Shown here: positions 21,018-35,094 of the stretch, piece after piece
Layout of the letters: each line of letters starts with the position of its first letter
Numbering within the stretch: the stretch's first letter is position 1
NCBI GenBank assembly: GCA_003427395.1
Contig: BFEA01000254.1
Location: 1,034,086-1,098,085, forward strand
From: Chara braunii
Lineage: Eukaryota; Streptophyta; Charophyceae; Charales; Characeae
Length of the DNA stretch: 64,000 bases
Reading direction: 5' to 3'
Translations under genes and position numbers: made by a program
The notes under the pieces: model-generated
Database searches by the model: none
Told to the model about the DNA's origin: nothing
What the model saw: the letters and a program-made list of their open reading frames with translations, nothing else

Positions 21018-22259
21018 TATATATTACAGACATAGCGAATACTATATCGGAAGTGTATGATTGCACAAAAAATTATAAATGTATTCTATCGTCGTTAAAG
21101 TTAGAGATATATATTTCATTGTGGTTCGTAAGCGTGGTGATCAGAACTTTCGATGCACCCCGTGATACTGTTATTTAAGCCCTTAAAGATTATGAGTTAT
21201 GCGAATGTAGCAGACGCTTACACTGACCCGAAGAATGTCGCTCTGAGTGGAAAAAAATAACCGAAAATAACCGACATTACGTAGAATTACAAACGTATTC
21301 TACGTTGTTCTCAAAGCAAGGATTTGTATTAATTGTATTGTGTGGGACAATGATTGCATACTCTACAAGGCGTGCTTATTCAGCATAATCGTTACCTCAC
21401 TCACCCTTACCATAGCAGTTCTGGACGACCGTGGACCGCGCACAAAGTATGTTGTTTCTTATAAAGATATAGTTTTTAGAAGATTAGAGAATGAAGTTAT
21501 GGCATCATTCAAGTTGTATGGAATTATGCATTGTATCAACACTCGGGTGGATTGAGGCTCGAGTTCGGGCGTTTTGTCATGATTAATAATTTAGAGGTGG
21601 TAAAAGAAAATCATAGATAGGGAGCCTCAACAACAACTGTGAAGAAGAGGAGGATAAAGAGAAAAAAAATGTATTATGAAATGTCGAATAAGACATTTTA
21701 TGTATGTATTTGTTTCCCTGTAGGTAAACCACAACTGCTACAAATAATGATATTTCCTTCTGTTTTCTTTGTTTACCCTCTTATTACTATCACATGACAG
21801 ACACTTCTTAGTGATGAAACACACAGGTGAAGAATATGTGTGTATGCTACATTTAATTGTTGCATGGACCGTACTCACCTAATGTCACATGTATTTATTT
21901 TATAAGTTTTTTTTTTTTTTTTGCTTACATCTATGTTTTTCTTGTCGTTTATTATCTTTAAATGTTCATGGTCAGGTATCGACAAAGAAGTTTCAATTCT
22001 TGAATACTACATTATTGGTTTGTTTACCTATGTTGCTGATATACGTGAAATATATGTTAAAATATTCAAAGTTATGATATGGTTTTTTTTTTTTTTTTCG
22101 TTTAATAATCGATCGTGAAGTGCACACAAGTAAGCAATTCATCGTTGCATTAGAGAATGTTGAAAAAACATTTTTTAATTATTTAATTATTTTAATTTAT
22201 TTATTTTACTGTTTTATATATTTTTATCTTCAATTATTTCTCATGTCTATTTTTTACTA
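21018..22259. other. No recognised gene; AT-rich
   Basis: Short frames only. T-runs occur near 21908 and 22084. Nothing else is distinguishable. Confidence 0.4.
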
Positions 22260-23830
22260 CTTCGCTATAGCCTATAGGTTAGAACCGTATAAATATTTGC
22301 AATGGAATGGTGTCATTTGACTAATGAATATGTAAAATGTAACAAATTATTGATTATGAATATCATAGTATTTCCACCATACGAAAAACGCATTAAGGAT
22401 ATGTATACACTTAAGCATAATGGAAAAATTGTGGGGATTGCCTCGCATTTGCAGTGAGTATAAAAGTTTTCTCATAGATAGAGCGAGAAATAAGAATAAA
22501 GAGAGAAATACAGAGACCAAGAAACAAAGTAGAAAAATTAAAACAAATACATTATAAAAGAAGTTATTATAATGTTTTTAAAACATTACATTATTCAAAA
22601 CTAATCTAAATAACAAAATATAACATAAACGTTTACATGCATCCATAACAGGGCAGGGATAGCACACTGCAAAGTGAAGAGTAACTCTGATATAGTATGA
22701 AGACCACATATAGGTAAAAGCGATAATACATTTAAACAAAAATAATTGTTGTTGCAATATATTGTGTACTACAATAATACATATTTATTTTTTATTATTT
22801 TGCTCAAGGTTACAACCGTACAAATATGTGCAATGGAATGATCTCATTTGACCAGTGGGTGTATCAAATGTAGCAAATCATTGATTATGAATATCATAGT
22901 TTTTTCGTAATATGAAAATTTCATCAAAGATACGTATATATTTCAGCGTAATGACAAGGTCGCGTGGATTATTTTGCATTTACAGGAAGTATGAAAGTTT
23001 TTACATTAAGAGAGAAGAAAATACAAAGGAAGAGTGACTCAGATATAGTATGCAAATCATGAACACATAAAAACAAAGTTGATAATACATATAAACAAAG
23101 ATGATAAATTTGTTACACCAGTCATGTGAAATATGCATAGTTCAAATGTTATTGCATATATTGTGCAGTGCAAGCATACATGTTTATTTTTTACTACTTC
23201 GTTGAAGGTTACATCCGCACAAATATTGGTAATGAAATGGTCTCATGTGACAAATTGACATGTCAAATATAACAAGTCATTGATTATGAATATCACAATA
23301 TTTCCATCATAAGATAAACTCACTAGAAATATGTATATATTTAAACGTAGTGGAAAGGGTGCGTGGATTGCCTTACGTTTGTAGGGAGAATAAAAATTTA
23401 CACGTAGAGAGGGCAAGAAAAAAAAAAAAAAAAAAAAAAAAGTTGTGAAACTAAATTAAGGCATTTATAAAAAACATTATTTTTATGTTTTATAATATTA
23501 CATTATCAAGAATAATTTAAATCATAAAATATAGCATAAAACGCTTGCATGCATCCATAACAGGGCGGGGATAACATACTGTAAATTTGTAGAATTTGTC
23601 CCCAAATTCCTTTATCAATTTATCGCTCATCATTCTACCTTAGGGAGTATCAATCGTTCTTGTAAATATAAACCTTACTTTTGTGTAATCACTACGAAAA
23701 AGAACTCCAATATACTATGTAAGCCATAAACACATATAAACAAAAATGATAATTACATATAAGTAAAGGTGATAAATTTGTTACACCACTCATATGAACT
23801 ATACATAGTTCATTTTTTGTTGTTACAATA
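22260..23830 (+). repeat. AT-rich tandem array, three diverged units (~400-530 bp)
   Basis: The marker TTGATTATGAATATCA occurs at about 22349, 22880 and 23279. Each is followed by ATATGTATA-like and GTGGATTGCC-like blocks, then a stretch containing GCATCCATAACAGGGC in units 1 and 3 and CAATATATTGTG.A.TAC. The middle unit lacks about 130 bp. Unit 3 contains an A-run at 23408-23440. No frame is conserved between units, so this is non-coding tandem DNA. Confidence 0.8.
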
Positions 23831-26439
23831 TATTGTGCAGTACAAGCATAATTCGTCTCACAGTAGTTTGGTTCATAAATTGTGCAGACCAATGCATAGC
23901 GAGGTATACCCTCAAAATTATCTCGTTCTCATTCTTATTTAGAAAAAAAAACTCATCAAAATAAATACCGACATAAATTCGGATAAGGAAGTTGTGGAAT
24001 ACACATACTAACATGTATTGTCTCAGTATTCTATTGGTCGGTCCCTGTTTTTTTTGCCCAATAAGTTAGACAAAAGATTCACAACATTAACTTAAGGATT
24101 GCGATACAGTGGGTTTTGTGTCCATATCTGCAACCCTAAAGTTGTTGGATAAGAGGTTTTAAGTTTTTGTATCAAAGTGGTAAAAACATTTGTAGCATGG
24201 GACTGCTCAGCAAAAGGTATATCGGAGGTGGAAGTTTGCAATCGCTTGTTTTTTTTATTTTTATGGATGATTAATAGGTAATTAATTACAATACTTGTAT
24301 CTTAAAAATTCGAAGGACATACCTTGGTTTCTCATACACGCTGTTGTTTAGTCTTTTAAGGGAGGGTATAAAACAAATATTATATATTGTAGGTATTACC
24401 GACATAAATAATATTTTGTTTATCAACCTACTAATATATCAAAATTTTAGAAGTACTTATAGACACACTACGTGTTTGCAATTTTGAAAAAACACATGTA
24501 GAAAAAGGATATGTTTATCATCCTCTCTCTCTTTCTCTATCGCCCTCTCTCATATATTTATCTATCATTTGACATACAATTTTTTTTTTATTTTTCTAAA
24601 AGAAAGTTCATCACTCCTTTGCGATAACCAATTGAGTAGAGTGAGTCTAGTTGATGACAAAGGTATAGGGGTGGATTATGATTTTGTATCTCTCGGTGAT
24701 CGATACCAGGGCTATTATAGGTGATGACAAATACAGATACAAATGCAATGACTAATCGACTGTAGTTTATGACCAAGGTATGAAAATAGATTAATGACAA
24801 AGGCTAGAGTATCTAGAGATTATATGTAATGAATAATTAATATAATATATAGCAATCTAACCACAACGTGGTTCGGAAATATTGTAGTGGATGGTTAAGG
24901 TGGGGGGGGTGCAGATAGTGGTCGTACACCTACTGATGCAAGAGGTTGAAGCACTTATAGGTCGTACTAACAACACGATCAAAATAGCGAATAACAGTTG
25001 TGGTAAGTACATATATCCGGGTTGTTGTGTCAGAGATAAACATTAGCTAATGAAGTTCATTACACATTGTTTGTTATATTTAGGGTATATAGGGCTATGT
25101 TCATTAGAGAGTTTGACTAAGTTTTGACGGCATTAAGGTTCAACCCACAAAACCTATAAAAAAAACACTTATGTTTAGTGTCAAAAACACTTGTAGGATG
25201 TGAATCAATTTAACATGCTTAAACTATGGCAGAGTGAGGTTCTTTCTTAGCCATAACATCTGCAACGCTTGTCCGATCAGATTAAACCACAAAAATGGTA
25301 GCAAGGTGATAGGCATGAGCAGTAAACATTGAGGTAGGACTGTGAGATTAGGGGCGCGTTGAAGAAAATTGATGACAAAATGGTAGTTAGGATCTTATAA
25401 AGAGTATGACCTTTAGAGAGAAAGAAAAACTTGAAAGAGTGCAACGGGTTGATGCCTCCCCCACATGCACGTTGTTTCACATGTACTGGCTAGACTCAAG
25501 TCCAAGAAAAAAATGTGTACACTTTGTTGATTTTTCATTTTCAAAATACTTGACCAATAAATATAAAAATGTTAGATGCTATATCCATCTTTGTGAGGGG
25601 GAGGGGGGGGGGGGGGGGGAGAAGAAAACCATTGAGGAAAAAATTCTTAGGGGTAAAATAACACATTTTGTTTCTCTTTCAGTATTATGCAGATCTATTT
25701 TATTTAGTTTTTTTTTTCATGTGTATCTTTCTGTCTATTTATTCTCTCTCTCTCTTTCTGTTTTTTTTTTTTTTTCTCTCTCTCTTTGTCGCGTGTGTGC
25801 ACGCAATAAACCGAATTTGGACGTATAGTGATTGTTGTTATATCTATACATACGGTATTTTCATGGGTGTCGAGTACAATCATAACTAACATACCAAACT
25901 TCGTATGTGAATTGCGCTGAAATACAATGGGAAGTATGCTTTTTCTTTATTTTTCCTCCCCCCCTCTCTTTCTCATACCCACACCCACATTTTTGCAAAA
26001 TGAACACGAGCGTTAGACAATAAAAAACGTGTTATTCGCGGAATCAAACACATGTGCTCGACATATAGTAAAATAATTTTCATATTTCTCATAAAATTGT
26101 TGACACTAACTTTTGGAAAACACTATAGAAATGCATTTATTCCCCCCTCCCCTCTCATAATTTTGTACATCCAATGAGAAGTACACCAATATTATTTTTT
26201 ACTTTTTATAACTCATAATATGATAGTGTCACTATTTTTATAACTTGGTCAGATATAATATTGATTAGATACAAGTACCAATGTTTGCATTCATAATGTA
26301 ACAACACCCTTGAATCTGCAACTTCATCAATTGGTTCTTTAATCTTTTTTTTTTTTTTTTCTCATGTCATCGTTTTTTTTTTTCCCTCTTCTTTTCCTTT
26401 TTTCTTTCCGAGTATACACACACACGACATACTTATCCT
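23831..26439. other. No recognised gene; AT-rich with homopolymer tracts
   Basis: Contains a G-rich run (25597-25619), CT-rich tracts near 24520 and 25740-25790, and T-runs near 26343-26385. Frames here are short or low-complexity (Leu/Phe/Ser-rich). I see nothing else. Confidence 0.4.
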
Positions 26440-26805
26440 CTAGGTTGTTGGATTGGACGTCCGGGACTCCCCTGACCGTCCTGGATGTCCGACCGGACGT
26501 CTGGTCAGATGTCCGACCGGACAGGGGTTGTCCGACCTAGCGCAAAAAAAAAAACAAAAAAAAAAACAAAAAAGTTCTCAGTAAAATCTGAAAACAATAT
26601 ATGTTATGTAACATAACAATACAAGCAACTTTTGCCTGGAGTCATGTTCAAATTCGCAGTCAATCATGAGTTAAATATCGAAAACCAAAACATTTGTTTT
26701 TTATTTTTTTACAAAAAAAAAAAAAATTCCGGACGACGGGGGTACCGAACGTATGGGGGAGACGTCCGGGGGAGACGAACGGCCCCCGGACCATTGGTAA
26801 CCTAG
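26440..26805 (+). mobile_element. MITE-like element, copy 2 (366 bp)
   Basis: The element runs from CTAGGTTG to AACCTAG, a 7-bp perfect terminal inverted repeat. It is flanked by 8-bp duplications CTTATCCT (26432-26439) and CTTGTCCT (26806-26813), one mismatch. Both subterminal ends are rich in GTCCGG/CCGGAC palindromic motifs, including a repeated GTCCGACCGGAC, and are separated from the core by A-rich tracts. The core matches MITE copy 1. Confidence 0.8.
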
Positions 26806-28159
26806 CTTGTCCTCCCCCAATCACAACCATGTACAAACTACAGGTTGCACACTTGCATCTTCATAGCAAATTATAAAACATGTAAGAATTACCTTTACGA
26901 AATGTCATCATTAATTTGCATTAATCAATTTTACAATCTCACAAAAGTTTAACATTTTCATTACATAACGGACTGAATGACTTACGCATAGTGAAAATTA
27001 TAGTAAGTTATGCAGCTACGAGTTGGATGTTTAAGTCATTCTTCACAGTTTCACCTAGTAGGGCGACCAAGATTAGTGGCGTGGTAGTTCACTACCATCG
27101 CAAGAGGTCGATCGAAAACCTGATTTCAATTTTTTAGCAATGATTGCGACCCGTTCCATCATGGCATAAATGCTTTGGGGGCCGAAGAAAAGGCGTAGAC
27201 AACCATAGCTATGTAAATTGTCTTCAATAAGCAACCAAACATTTGTGGCTAGTGACAGCAGTACTATGTCAGAAATGAACTTATGGACCTTTAAAAGTAT
27301 CATTGCCATACATAGCGAAGATAATGTTGGGAGATGACTTACACATAGGAAAATGAACTTAGTTGTCTGAGTGTTTATCATCATGGGTCAATATCTTCAT
27401 AAGGTGGAAACTAAATAAAATAGATAAAGAAGTAGAAGAACACAAATAAAATATTTATTGTTGACAACATCGTCCACCGAGGAAGATACAATACACAAAA
27501 ACTTTGTTGTTGCAATCATGTATGTTATGCGTTTACTGGGGCACTGCAAAGGAAGTTGCTTAGGTAGTGGATAAAGAGAATGAATGAAGGAACGTGTAAC
27601 AATTTGTCTGGGGTGAAATAACATGGCGAATAACTTCTACCATGACAAAATATGCATGTCCAATATTGTTTTCAAGGACATTGTGGTTATTATTGTAATG
27701 TAACTGGTTAAGCATATAATACATTATTTGCAGTCACTACAACCCGACCATGTGGTTCCATTTATTTGATACCACCAAGCTTCTATAACACATACAAAGG
27801 TAAGTCATTTGCGTTTATAATTATGTGATAATAAACGAGACTGCAATCCTTTCGAGGTAGTAAAAGCATCAAGTGACGAATATTTGTACGACGATGGCAT
27901 TTCCTTGTAATTTTGCTTCTATTGATTGTACCTACATTTATATTGACAACTCGTCTAACACACTGTCTGAAAACTTCTTCGACAAAAATCAAGAATATTC
28001 AATGGTTGTGGAGTTCATTGTCAACTCGTACACGCTGTCGTCCGCATTGATCCCGCTGGGGGACGCTCCCAACCTCGTCATGCAGGATTTTACATGACTT
28101 CTTTATAAGAGAGTTTACATAGCATTGGTCGAGTGCTTCAACCGCACCTCTCATGAACC
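26806..28159. other. No recognised gene
   Basis: Frames of about 60-100 codons on both strands (for example 27384-27073 minus) lack recognisable domains. No repeat was noticed. Confidence 0.35.
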
Positions 28160-28370
28160 CCTACGACAGGATAGAGGTCTCGCGAGGAACAACTTGCCTC
28201 TGCCCAAAAGACTATCACCACCGTTGGATAGGCGTATCCCCGCTGAGTTATCGAACCACGTGTAAAAGTTGCTCGGGTGCATTCACAAAGGTAGCCCAGC
28301 CAAGGACGTTTCTCATTCATTGTAGCATAGGGGGTACTCGAGGTCGAACGCCTTAATCGGACCCGTACGC
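28160..28370 (-). mobile_element. SINE-B copy 1 (tRNA-derived)
   Basis: On the minus strand an A-box-like TAACTCAGCGGGGATAC (28250-28234) and a T-arm-like GAGGCAAGTTGTTCCTC (28200-28184) are spaced as in a tRNA. The segment aligns with 35095-35340 on both sides of the head, including ATAGG..GTACTCGAGGT-like sequence at 28325-28345. Ends and target-site duplication are not resolved. Confidence 0.65.
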
Positions 28371-31300
28371 GAGCCGACGCTCTAGGGGCTGATCTGCTAA
28401 GTGCGGCTCTGCGTCAGTCGATTAGGATGGTTCATCTAAGCAGGCAATACACTTTGTTAAAAATAAACCACACTTCATACATAAATCGTGCTCACTCCTT
28501 TTTTACATTGAACCCATAACCCTTTGACAACAAGGTAGGTGGGTGTCACACGCGAGACTATGAATAAATATTGAGGCGACTTGGGTTTTGTCATATTTAC
28601 TACCCGTGCATGAATATGCAAGCATTTGCAATGATGGTGTGCTATGTGGTACCCATAATCATGCGGCCCTCGGTGATTTCGAGGGTCACTTTCGACATTC
28701 AAGTGTCGGCTGACACGCTATCAGAGGACACTTTGTTTCGGCCCTCTATGGCGTACCAGGCTCCCTGCTCACGAACGTTCACGACATACTAGGCACACCT
28801 TGCATTCGCACCTGTCATAATCAGTGCTCTGCTACAGAACTAGTCCGGTCAGCACTCCCACGATAAAAGATGGGGGTGCACCCTTGGACTTTACTTTGGT
28901 CCACGCAAGCTCGACGCCATGTTGTATAGCAGAGCACGACCAGTCTGTGTTCGTGGTAGCCGTCGGGCTCGCTCAGGGACGCGAAGGGACAAGCACAGTC
29001 TTTTCAACTGCGAGGCGAGCCTCTCAAGTTGAGTATGGGACAAATATTGTAGGTGCGGTCACTATCAGGAGGAAAAGGTAAGAAGTCATATTCTCAAATT
29101 GCACTATAATCTGGACCGTACTCTTAGTTATGAAATATCGGAAGATTATAAAGCGCTGCGACGAGTTATTTTCCACGACAATTTTAAATATCCTATATTT
29201 TGATTTATTATTATTATTATTATTATTTTTAATTATTTCTCCCTTTGTTGCTTCGTAGCGGAGCGAACAATTTGTTTTTGAACTATGTGGGCAGACTGGA
29301 CTATCCGACTCCTCCCATCTAAGTTGTCGTGAGTATGACCTGTTGGACCTCGCGATGAAGAACTCATAAAAAGGGGGCGACCCGTGACCGCTTTGGTAGG
29401 AGGCTTATCACCCTCCGTGGAAGGTCATAAGGCCCTTCCTTACCATCGGGCGCGGGTACCCATGAAATGAAAACTGATGGTTTCATTTGAGGTAAGGAAA
29501 AAACTGGTCAGTATCTTGTTATAGGAGTATTGTGTGTCAACCTTGTGTTTTCTTTTAGATCAATTAGCGAAGGACGCATGTACGAAGTGTGGAGACTCAG
29601 TAGTCTACTGACCGTTGATATCTTACCTTGATTTGAATATTGTTCCTCTCGAGAAGAAAAAGATTTATGTGTACGTATATTTTATTATTTTACTATGATA
29701 TAAAAGTTTTATAAATATTTTTGAAAATTCCTTGTTCCTCGTTTAGAACGCAGGGACCACTGCTCATTGTGACCTTATAAGAGAAGAATCATTGCATTAC
29801 TGATTATCAACTGATTGTTGTAAGTTGGGGAGTACTATCGTTATTTGTAAAACGAGTAGTGGCTCAAAGGGTAGGTTGTTCTTTAAGGTTATCCAAGTTA
29901 GAGGTATTTATGTGTGCGTGAGTGGTGGGTGCACATTATTCTAAGTTCAGTGGCTATGGCGAATTGTAGCGGGTTGCATAGCTATAGGCTAAGACACTTG
30001 AAGTGTTTTTGGAGTTGGAAGCCTAAGCGAGAAAACAGTATTATAGTGGACGCGAGTTTAAACTACATTATATATATCCGGGTAGTCAAGTTTAAAATTA
30101 ATGTGAACGTAGGAAAAAATCAGGAAATGAGGGAGGATACAATAGTACAATGAGCAGTTACCGAGGCTCGGAGTCGAGCTGAGAGGAGGTGTAAACACGA
30201 TCAAGTGACTGCTGCACTGAAAATTACGGTAACTTACCATGAGGAAGAGACATCCACTGGGACCACTGAGCGTGAACAATAGGTCTTGTACCACGATTCT
30301 GAAGCAGAATCGGAGACCAGTGACGCTGAAACGCAGTCTTGACATGGACTGGAAAAGTGGAGGAAAGACCACCCACCAACGAAGTCCGTAGAGGATGGTC
30401 CAGAAGGTAGCTCGCTCACGGAGAATTGAGTCGAGGGGTTGTAACGAGGTTACAAGTGGTCAATGAAGAGCGCCAGAGAGGGATACATGCTTAGAGAATG
30501 GAGAACAAAAGAGGAAGTCAATTAGCGCTCAAAGAAATATGCGTGACCCTCACTGGAGGTTTACAGGTTTTATGCTGACGTCATCAAGTTGGCATGAATG
30601 ATCTGCAGGGGTACTTTTGCCGCAAGATATCACTAACCCTTATAGAGAGATCAAAAGCCTCTTCATCGCTATTGTAAGGTAGTAGCTTCCGGGAAATCAA
30701 AGCAATATTGAGCAATGTATGAGATACCAGTTAAGAGGTTAAGTTTATGTAAATACTAACGAGAAGGAGTGATCGTTTTCTTTTCGTTTTCGTGGCCTAT
30801 GCTCTAATGTTATCACGTGACCACTTTCAACCATGAATGATTACGAGTGTTCTCACATAAGGTGCAAGCGGTGAGTGTCATACGAGAGATGCTTGTACAC
30901 GGAGAGGAAAACCAATGGTCATCCATGTGTTATGTCACTGGTTAGTGCACGTGGGAGTGAGTCAGCATGCGAGGTTTGACATGCATGGGCAAGATACATA
31001 CGGGAAGTGAACAGACACGATGCTAATGACGTCACCAATAGTTCCTCTTCAAGTGAGGCTAGTTCGCATTGTCAGAGAAACTGAGGACGTAAGGTGTTCT
31101 GAATTGAGCTAAGTATCTTGATTAAACAGAGGGAGAGGACATAGACTGATCCGAGAAGGATTGTTGGAAATAGGTACACTCGGAACAGTGAACGTTGGTG
31201 CATGAGTTGAGTATTAACGAAAAGTGGAAACATTTTTGCCTGCCTGGCCGAAGAAAGGGTTGTTTGTACGTTTTTGAGTCTATCAACGAGTAGTTCGTCA

Positions 31301-33670
31301 TCGTCTCTAGTCCTCATCTTCAGAGTCATCATTTCTACTTCCGAAATATCATATCTTGCCGAAAACTAAGAACCGAGTCTGCTGACATGAAAAGTAGTGT
31401 ACGACGAATATATAAAAGACTAATTTGATGAGAGAATGTTTTCTCTAAGTAAGAGTAAAGATTCTGTTGGTTTGGCTTAAACCTTTTTGCGGAGTGATAA
31501 TAAGGGGGGAGACTGTTACCAAATTGTAGTAAAGAAATGGCTAAGGTGAATCAACTACAGAACACCTACTAGTTGATGAGTTTGAGCCTGATGTTCAGAC
31601 ATAAGAAAAAATATTAATGAGTTGCGGCGAACAGAAAGTAATTTACGCTAGTTAGGTACTTTACCGAGTTCATACTCGAGTTTCATCATCATCCAAATTT
31701 TTTATCCCTATAATGAGTAGTTTGTTCTTGAGACTGGATACTTGTGAGTTTCTATCATACTTGTATGTATTGATGATTAATTAATAAGAAGTTAAAAGTC
31801 ACGAGCTTAACGGAAAACACTTCATCAGTTATCAATCACTGATGATTTTTTTTTTTAATTAAGTATTTGAGTTATTCTACTTTTATTTATTTTATACTCG
31901 TTCTTGAAGAGTAAATCGAAACCGAGTTGTTTAGTGTGTACTATGTACCTTGATCTCGGCGAAAATATTGAAATCGACACAAATGTCGTCGAGATTGACA
32001 ATGATATAGACGCGACTCGTCAGTTTGTCAGAGGGTCAGTTCATATCCCTTTAATCAAAAACTTTTATATTTTTTCCCTTCGTTTGCTTTAACGCTTCTG
32101 TGTTGAGCCAAAAGGTTTGGCAGTAACACTTTTTGGCTCCTTTTGAAATGCAACGAGTCCAACATGGTTAAACGAGTTTGTAGTTGTTTTTTGTTCTGTC
32201 GATGTGCGCTTATTGAAAATCCGGTCGATTAGTTTAAAAGAGAAAGTATCGAAGAAAAGTAAATGATGTCTATTGTCAGAAAGTGAAAGAGAATTCTGCG
32301 TGTGAAGAGAAGCCCATGGGGATGGACCATGGTTACTAAGACTGATGAGAAGGAGGAAAGCAATCTTAAGAAAAATTGTCTATGTTCTTGCTAAGTTCTT
32401 GCTCGATGAGGATTAAAATGTCTAACATTGATGTCCTTGTTGTTCAAACTTGAATAATAAGTCATTCGATTTTGATTGGACGATTCCCGACTCAAGGCTT
32501 AATTGTTAAGGAACATTTGGATAATTTCTTTGAAGGTAAGAGTCATTATGAACGTGTCTAGCGCATGCTGAAAAGGAAAACTATGCATTACTTGATTATG
32601 GCACACTGACGGAAGACTCCTTGTAAGTATTCGGATGTGGAAGTCAAATGCACCAGTCTGTGTACTACTGTGTAACATTTGAGTTGTTTTCAGTTTGAAT
32701 CATACCCTTCTCATGTACATGAACGGGAGCAATAATCAATGACACTCTGAGAAGTATGTAGGGTGAAACCGTACCTGTTTGTGTCACCGTGTCTTTCAAT
32801 CCTACCACCGTCAATAGTATTTTACATGTTTCCCAAATGGACTAGCCACTTATTATACGATGTTTACTGCTCGGGTCTAGGCGGTTACTTAGAGACGTTT
32901 GTGCAAGCAATCAGATTGAGTCTACCACTGATGACAGTTAGTTTAACGTTTGAGTAACAATTGTCTGTAGGTCGTATTCGTATTGATTAAGGTTGAGATC
33001 CACATTTATTCATATCCTCTTGTAACAGTTTCTGAGTATTATAACCGAACAAGGTAGTATCTAACAGTACCTTGAGTTGTAAATGAGCAGGGGTTATACT
33101 CAGAAAACATCTTGTATGATATATGAACCGGACCCTCTCGCTCTGTCATTCGATCTGCTTAACATGGCTTAAGAGTTCACTTTTTTTTTCCCCGGCCTTT
33201 CACTTCGCCAACTGATAAGTAAAGCGACCAGCAGTCCGTGAAGTTTGAACAAACATGAGCACAATGTGGGTTGTCCAGACTGCAAATCACAAGAATTGAG
33301 GTCAACCTATGCATGAACCACAAAAAAAAATGCCTAGAGTGAACTATCAACCGAAAAGTTTAACGGTAGATCTTGGCTAAAAGTCTCAGGAGTAATCTCA
33401 TGAAGTGATTTGTCTAGCCTTGACAGCAAACCCTCATAGTACCATGAAACAACAAGACAAGCATAACCCGTCTTCCGTCTCTGCACCTTATTGAAGCCTG
33501 AACATAGTGAGAGAAAAAAAAAAAACATGAGGGATACAGAGATTTTGGTGATGGGATGCTAAGTCGGTAAAGATAAATATGAAAGATGTGAAATGAGAGT
33601 TGAGCAAGACATGAAACTCCAGAAGCAGGCTATGAGGGAACATTCGGTTCTGAAAATTGAGGGGAAAAAA
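28371..33670. other. No recognised gene over ~5.3 kb
   Basis: Short open segments include 28824-29081 (85 codons, Ala/Ser/Thr-rich), 30058-30419 minus and 31072-31332 minus; none shows a known motif. An 11-bp inverted repeat (28824-28834 and 28927-28937) brackets ~92 bp. An (ATT)n tract lies at 29203-29227. I cannot exclude small exons. Confidence 0.35.
28824..28937 (+). repeat. Inverted repeat bracketing ~92 bp
   Basis: GTGCTCTGCTA (28824-28834) and TAGCAGAGCAC (28927-28937) are perfect reverse complements. This could be the ends of a very small foldback element, but nothing else supports that. Confidence 0.6.
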
Positions 33671-33985
33671 TATACTGCATACGTTTTCTATTTTCATGAC
33701 CATAGTAGCAAGTTGTATAACACGGGCTCCTCACTGGAAACCGTTGAGCAGGCCAGCGCCAAGCTTAGATGAAAGCGACCCTCTCTCAAAATATTATATT
33801 ATCAATGAATCTAACGGTGGATATTATATACTGCATACGTTTTCTATTTTCATGACCATAGTAGCAAGTTGTATGACACTGGCTCCTCACTGGAAATTGT
33901 TGAGCAGGCCAGCGCCAAGCTTAGATGAAAGCGACCCTCTCTCAAAAAAAATTATATTATCAATGAATCTGACGGTGGATATTAT
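33671..33985 (+). repeat. Tandem duplication, two ~156-bp units
   Basis: TATACTGCATACGTTTTC begins units at 33671 and 33827. The copies are ~95% identical, sharing GAGCAGGCCAGCGCCAAGC and TATTATCAATGAATCT, so the duplication is recent. Confidence 0.93.
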
Positions 33986-35094
33986 TCTGCAAATTATATC
34001 TCACCTCAGCATTTAGTTAGTTGTGGTTCGTAGCCAATGTTCAAGTGTTTAGCAATTATCAAACATATGAGTCATCATCAATAACCCTCAAACAAAAGTT
34101 ATCATCATTCAATCACTCCCAGCTATCAGACTAATCAACAGCTACCAGACGATCCTTAGCAAGAGCAATCAATTGATGAACCATTCATTATTAACATTAG
34201 TAACCAGTGTTAATCATTACAAATTTATTCACATACCAATATCAATTAGTGTCCTCATCAGAGATATTCAGATCAGTTTTTTGTCCCCGTCTAGACACAT
34301 GAGTACAGTTCAGTCATTCTCGGTTGGCGGGTCAGCTTTGACCAATCTCAATCGGATCGCTCTCAAGGATGTTTTTCAATATCAGTATGTCAGTGCAGTC
34401 TGCTTCAGAGAAGAAGACCTGTCAATTTTCATTGTCCTCACCGAGTTTGCAGGAGGTATTATTCATGACCTGAGCATTTATGTGTAGAAAGGCAAAGAAA
34501 CTCATAAACACTTTAATTCAGTCTGAATCTTTGCAACTAAATATCTTCAGGTGAGAGAGTGTGATCTTGATGAGAGTGACACCAAGTTGATCCAAAGCTT
34601 CGGACCCAAGCTCTATACTGATTACCAAAAACCTCTAGTTTCTTTCCTCCTTATACATGACAATTAATGGGGTGGCTTGGTTGATTTGGCCAAGAGGTAT
34701 ATCTCTGCCGCAGAGATTGACTATGAGGCAGTGACGGAACGCTCGAAATTTTGGCATCTCGGATAAGGGATCTTCTCCAAAGCATATCTTCTTAGTTTGT
34801 GGGAAAAGTATTGTGCTATGCTTGAGATTATGCTTTCTGCTGATCTTGTCATAAGTCTCAAATTCATAAATTGGCAAACTTGACACATCCATGACATAAT
34901 TAAATTTTATAATTATTATTTGCATGGTCTTTGTTGTTCCGAATCATAATAAAATGATCTTTACTGTTCTGACTCATAATAGAAGATTTTTAAGACCGGT
35001 GTCTCGCACGGCGGTCATGCACCTTGCTGTGAGCGCTGAACCTCATGGTCGTGTCACGCAGGATGCCTTCCTGAAAAAGAACCGGTCACCACTC
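33986..35094. other. No recognised gene
   Basis: A 104-codon frame (34173-34487) and a minus-strand 96-codon frame (34925-34635) have no recognisable domain. GATCTTTACTGTTCTGAC-like 35-bp near-duplicates at 34925-34985 look like a local slip duplication. Confidence 0.35.
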
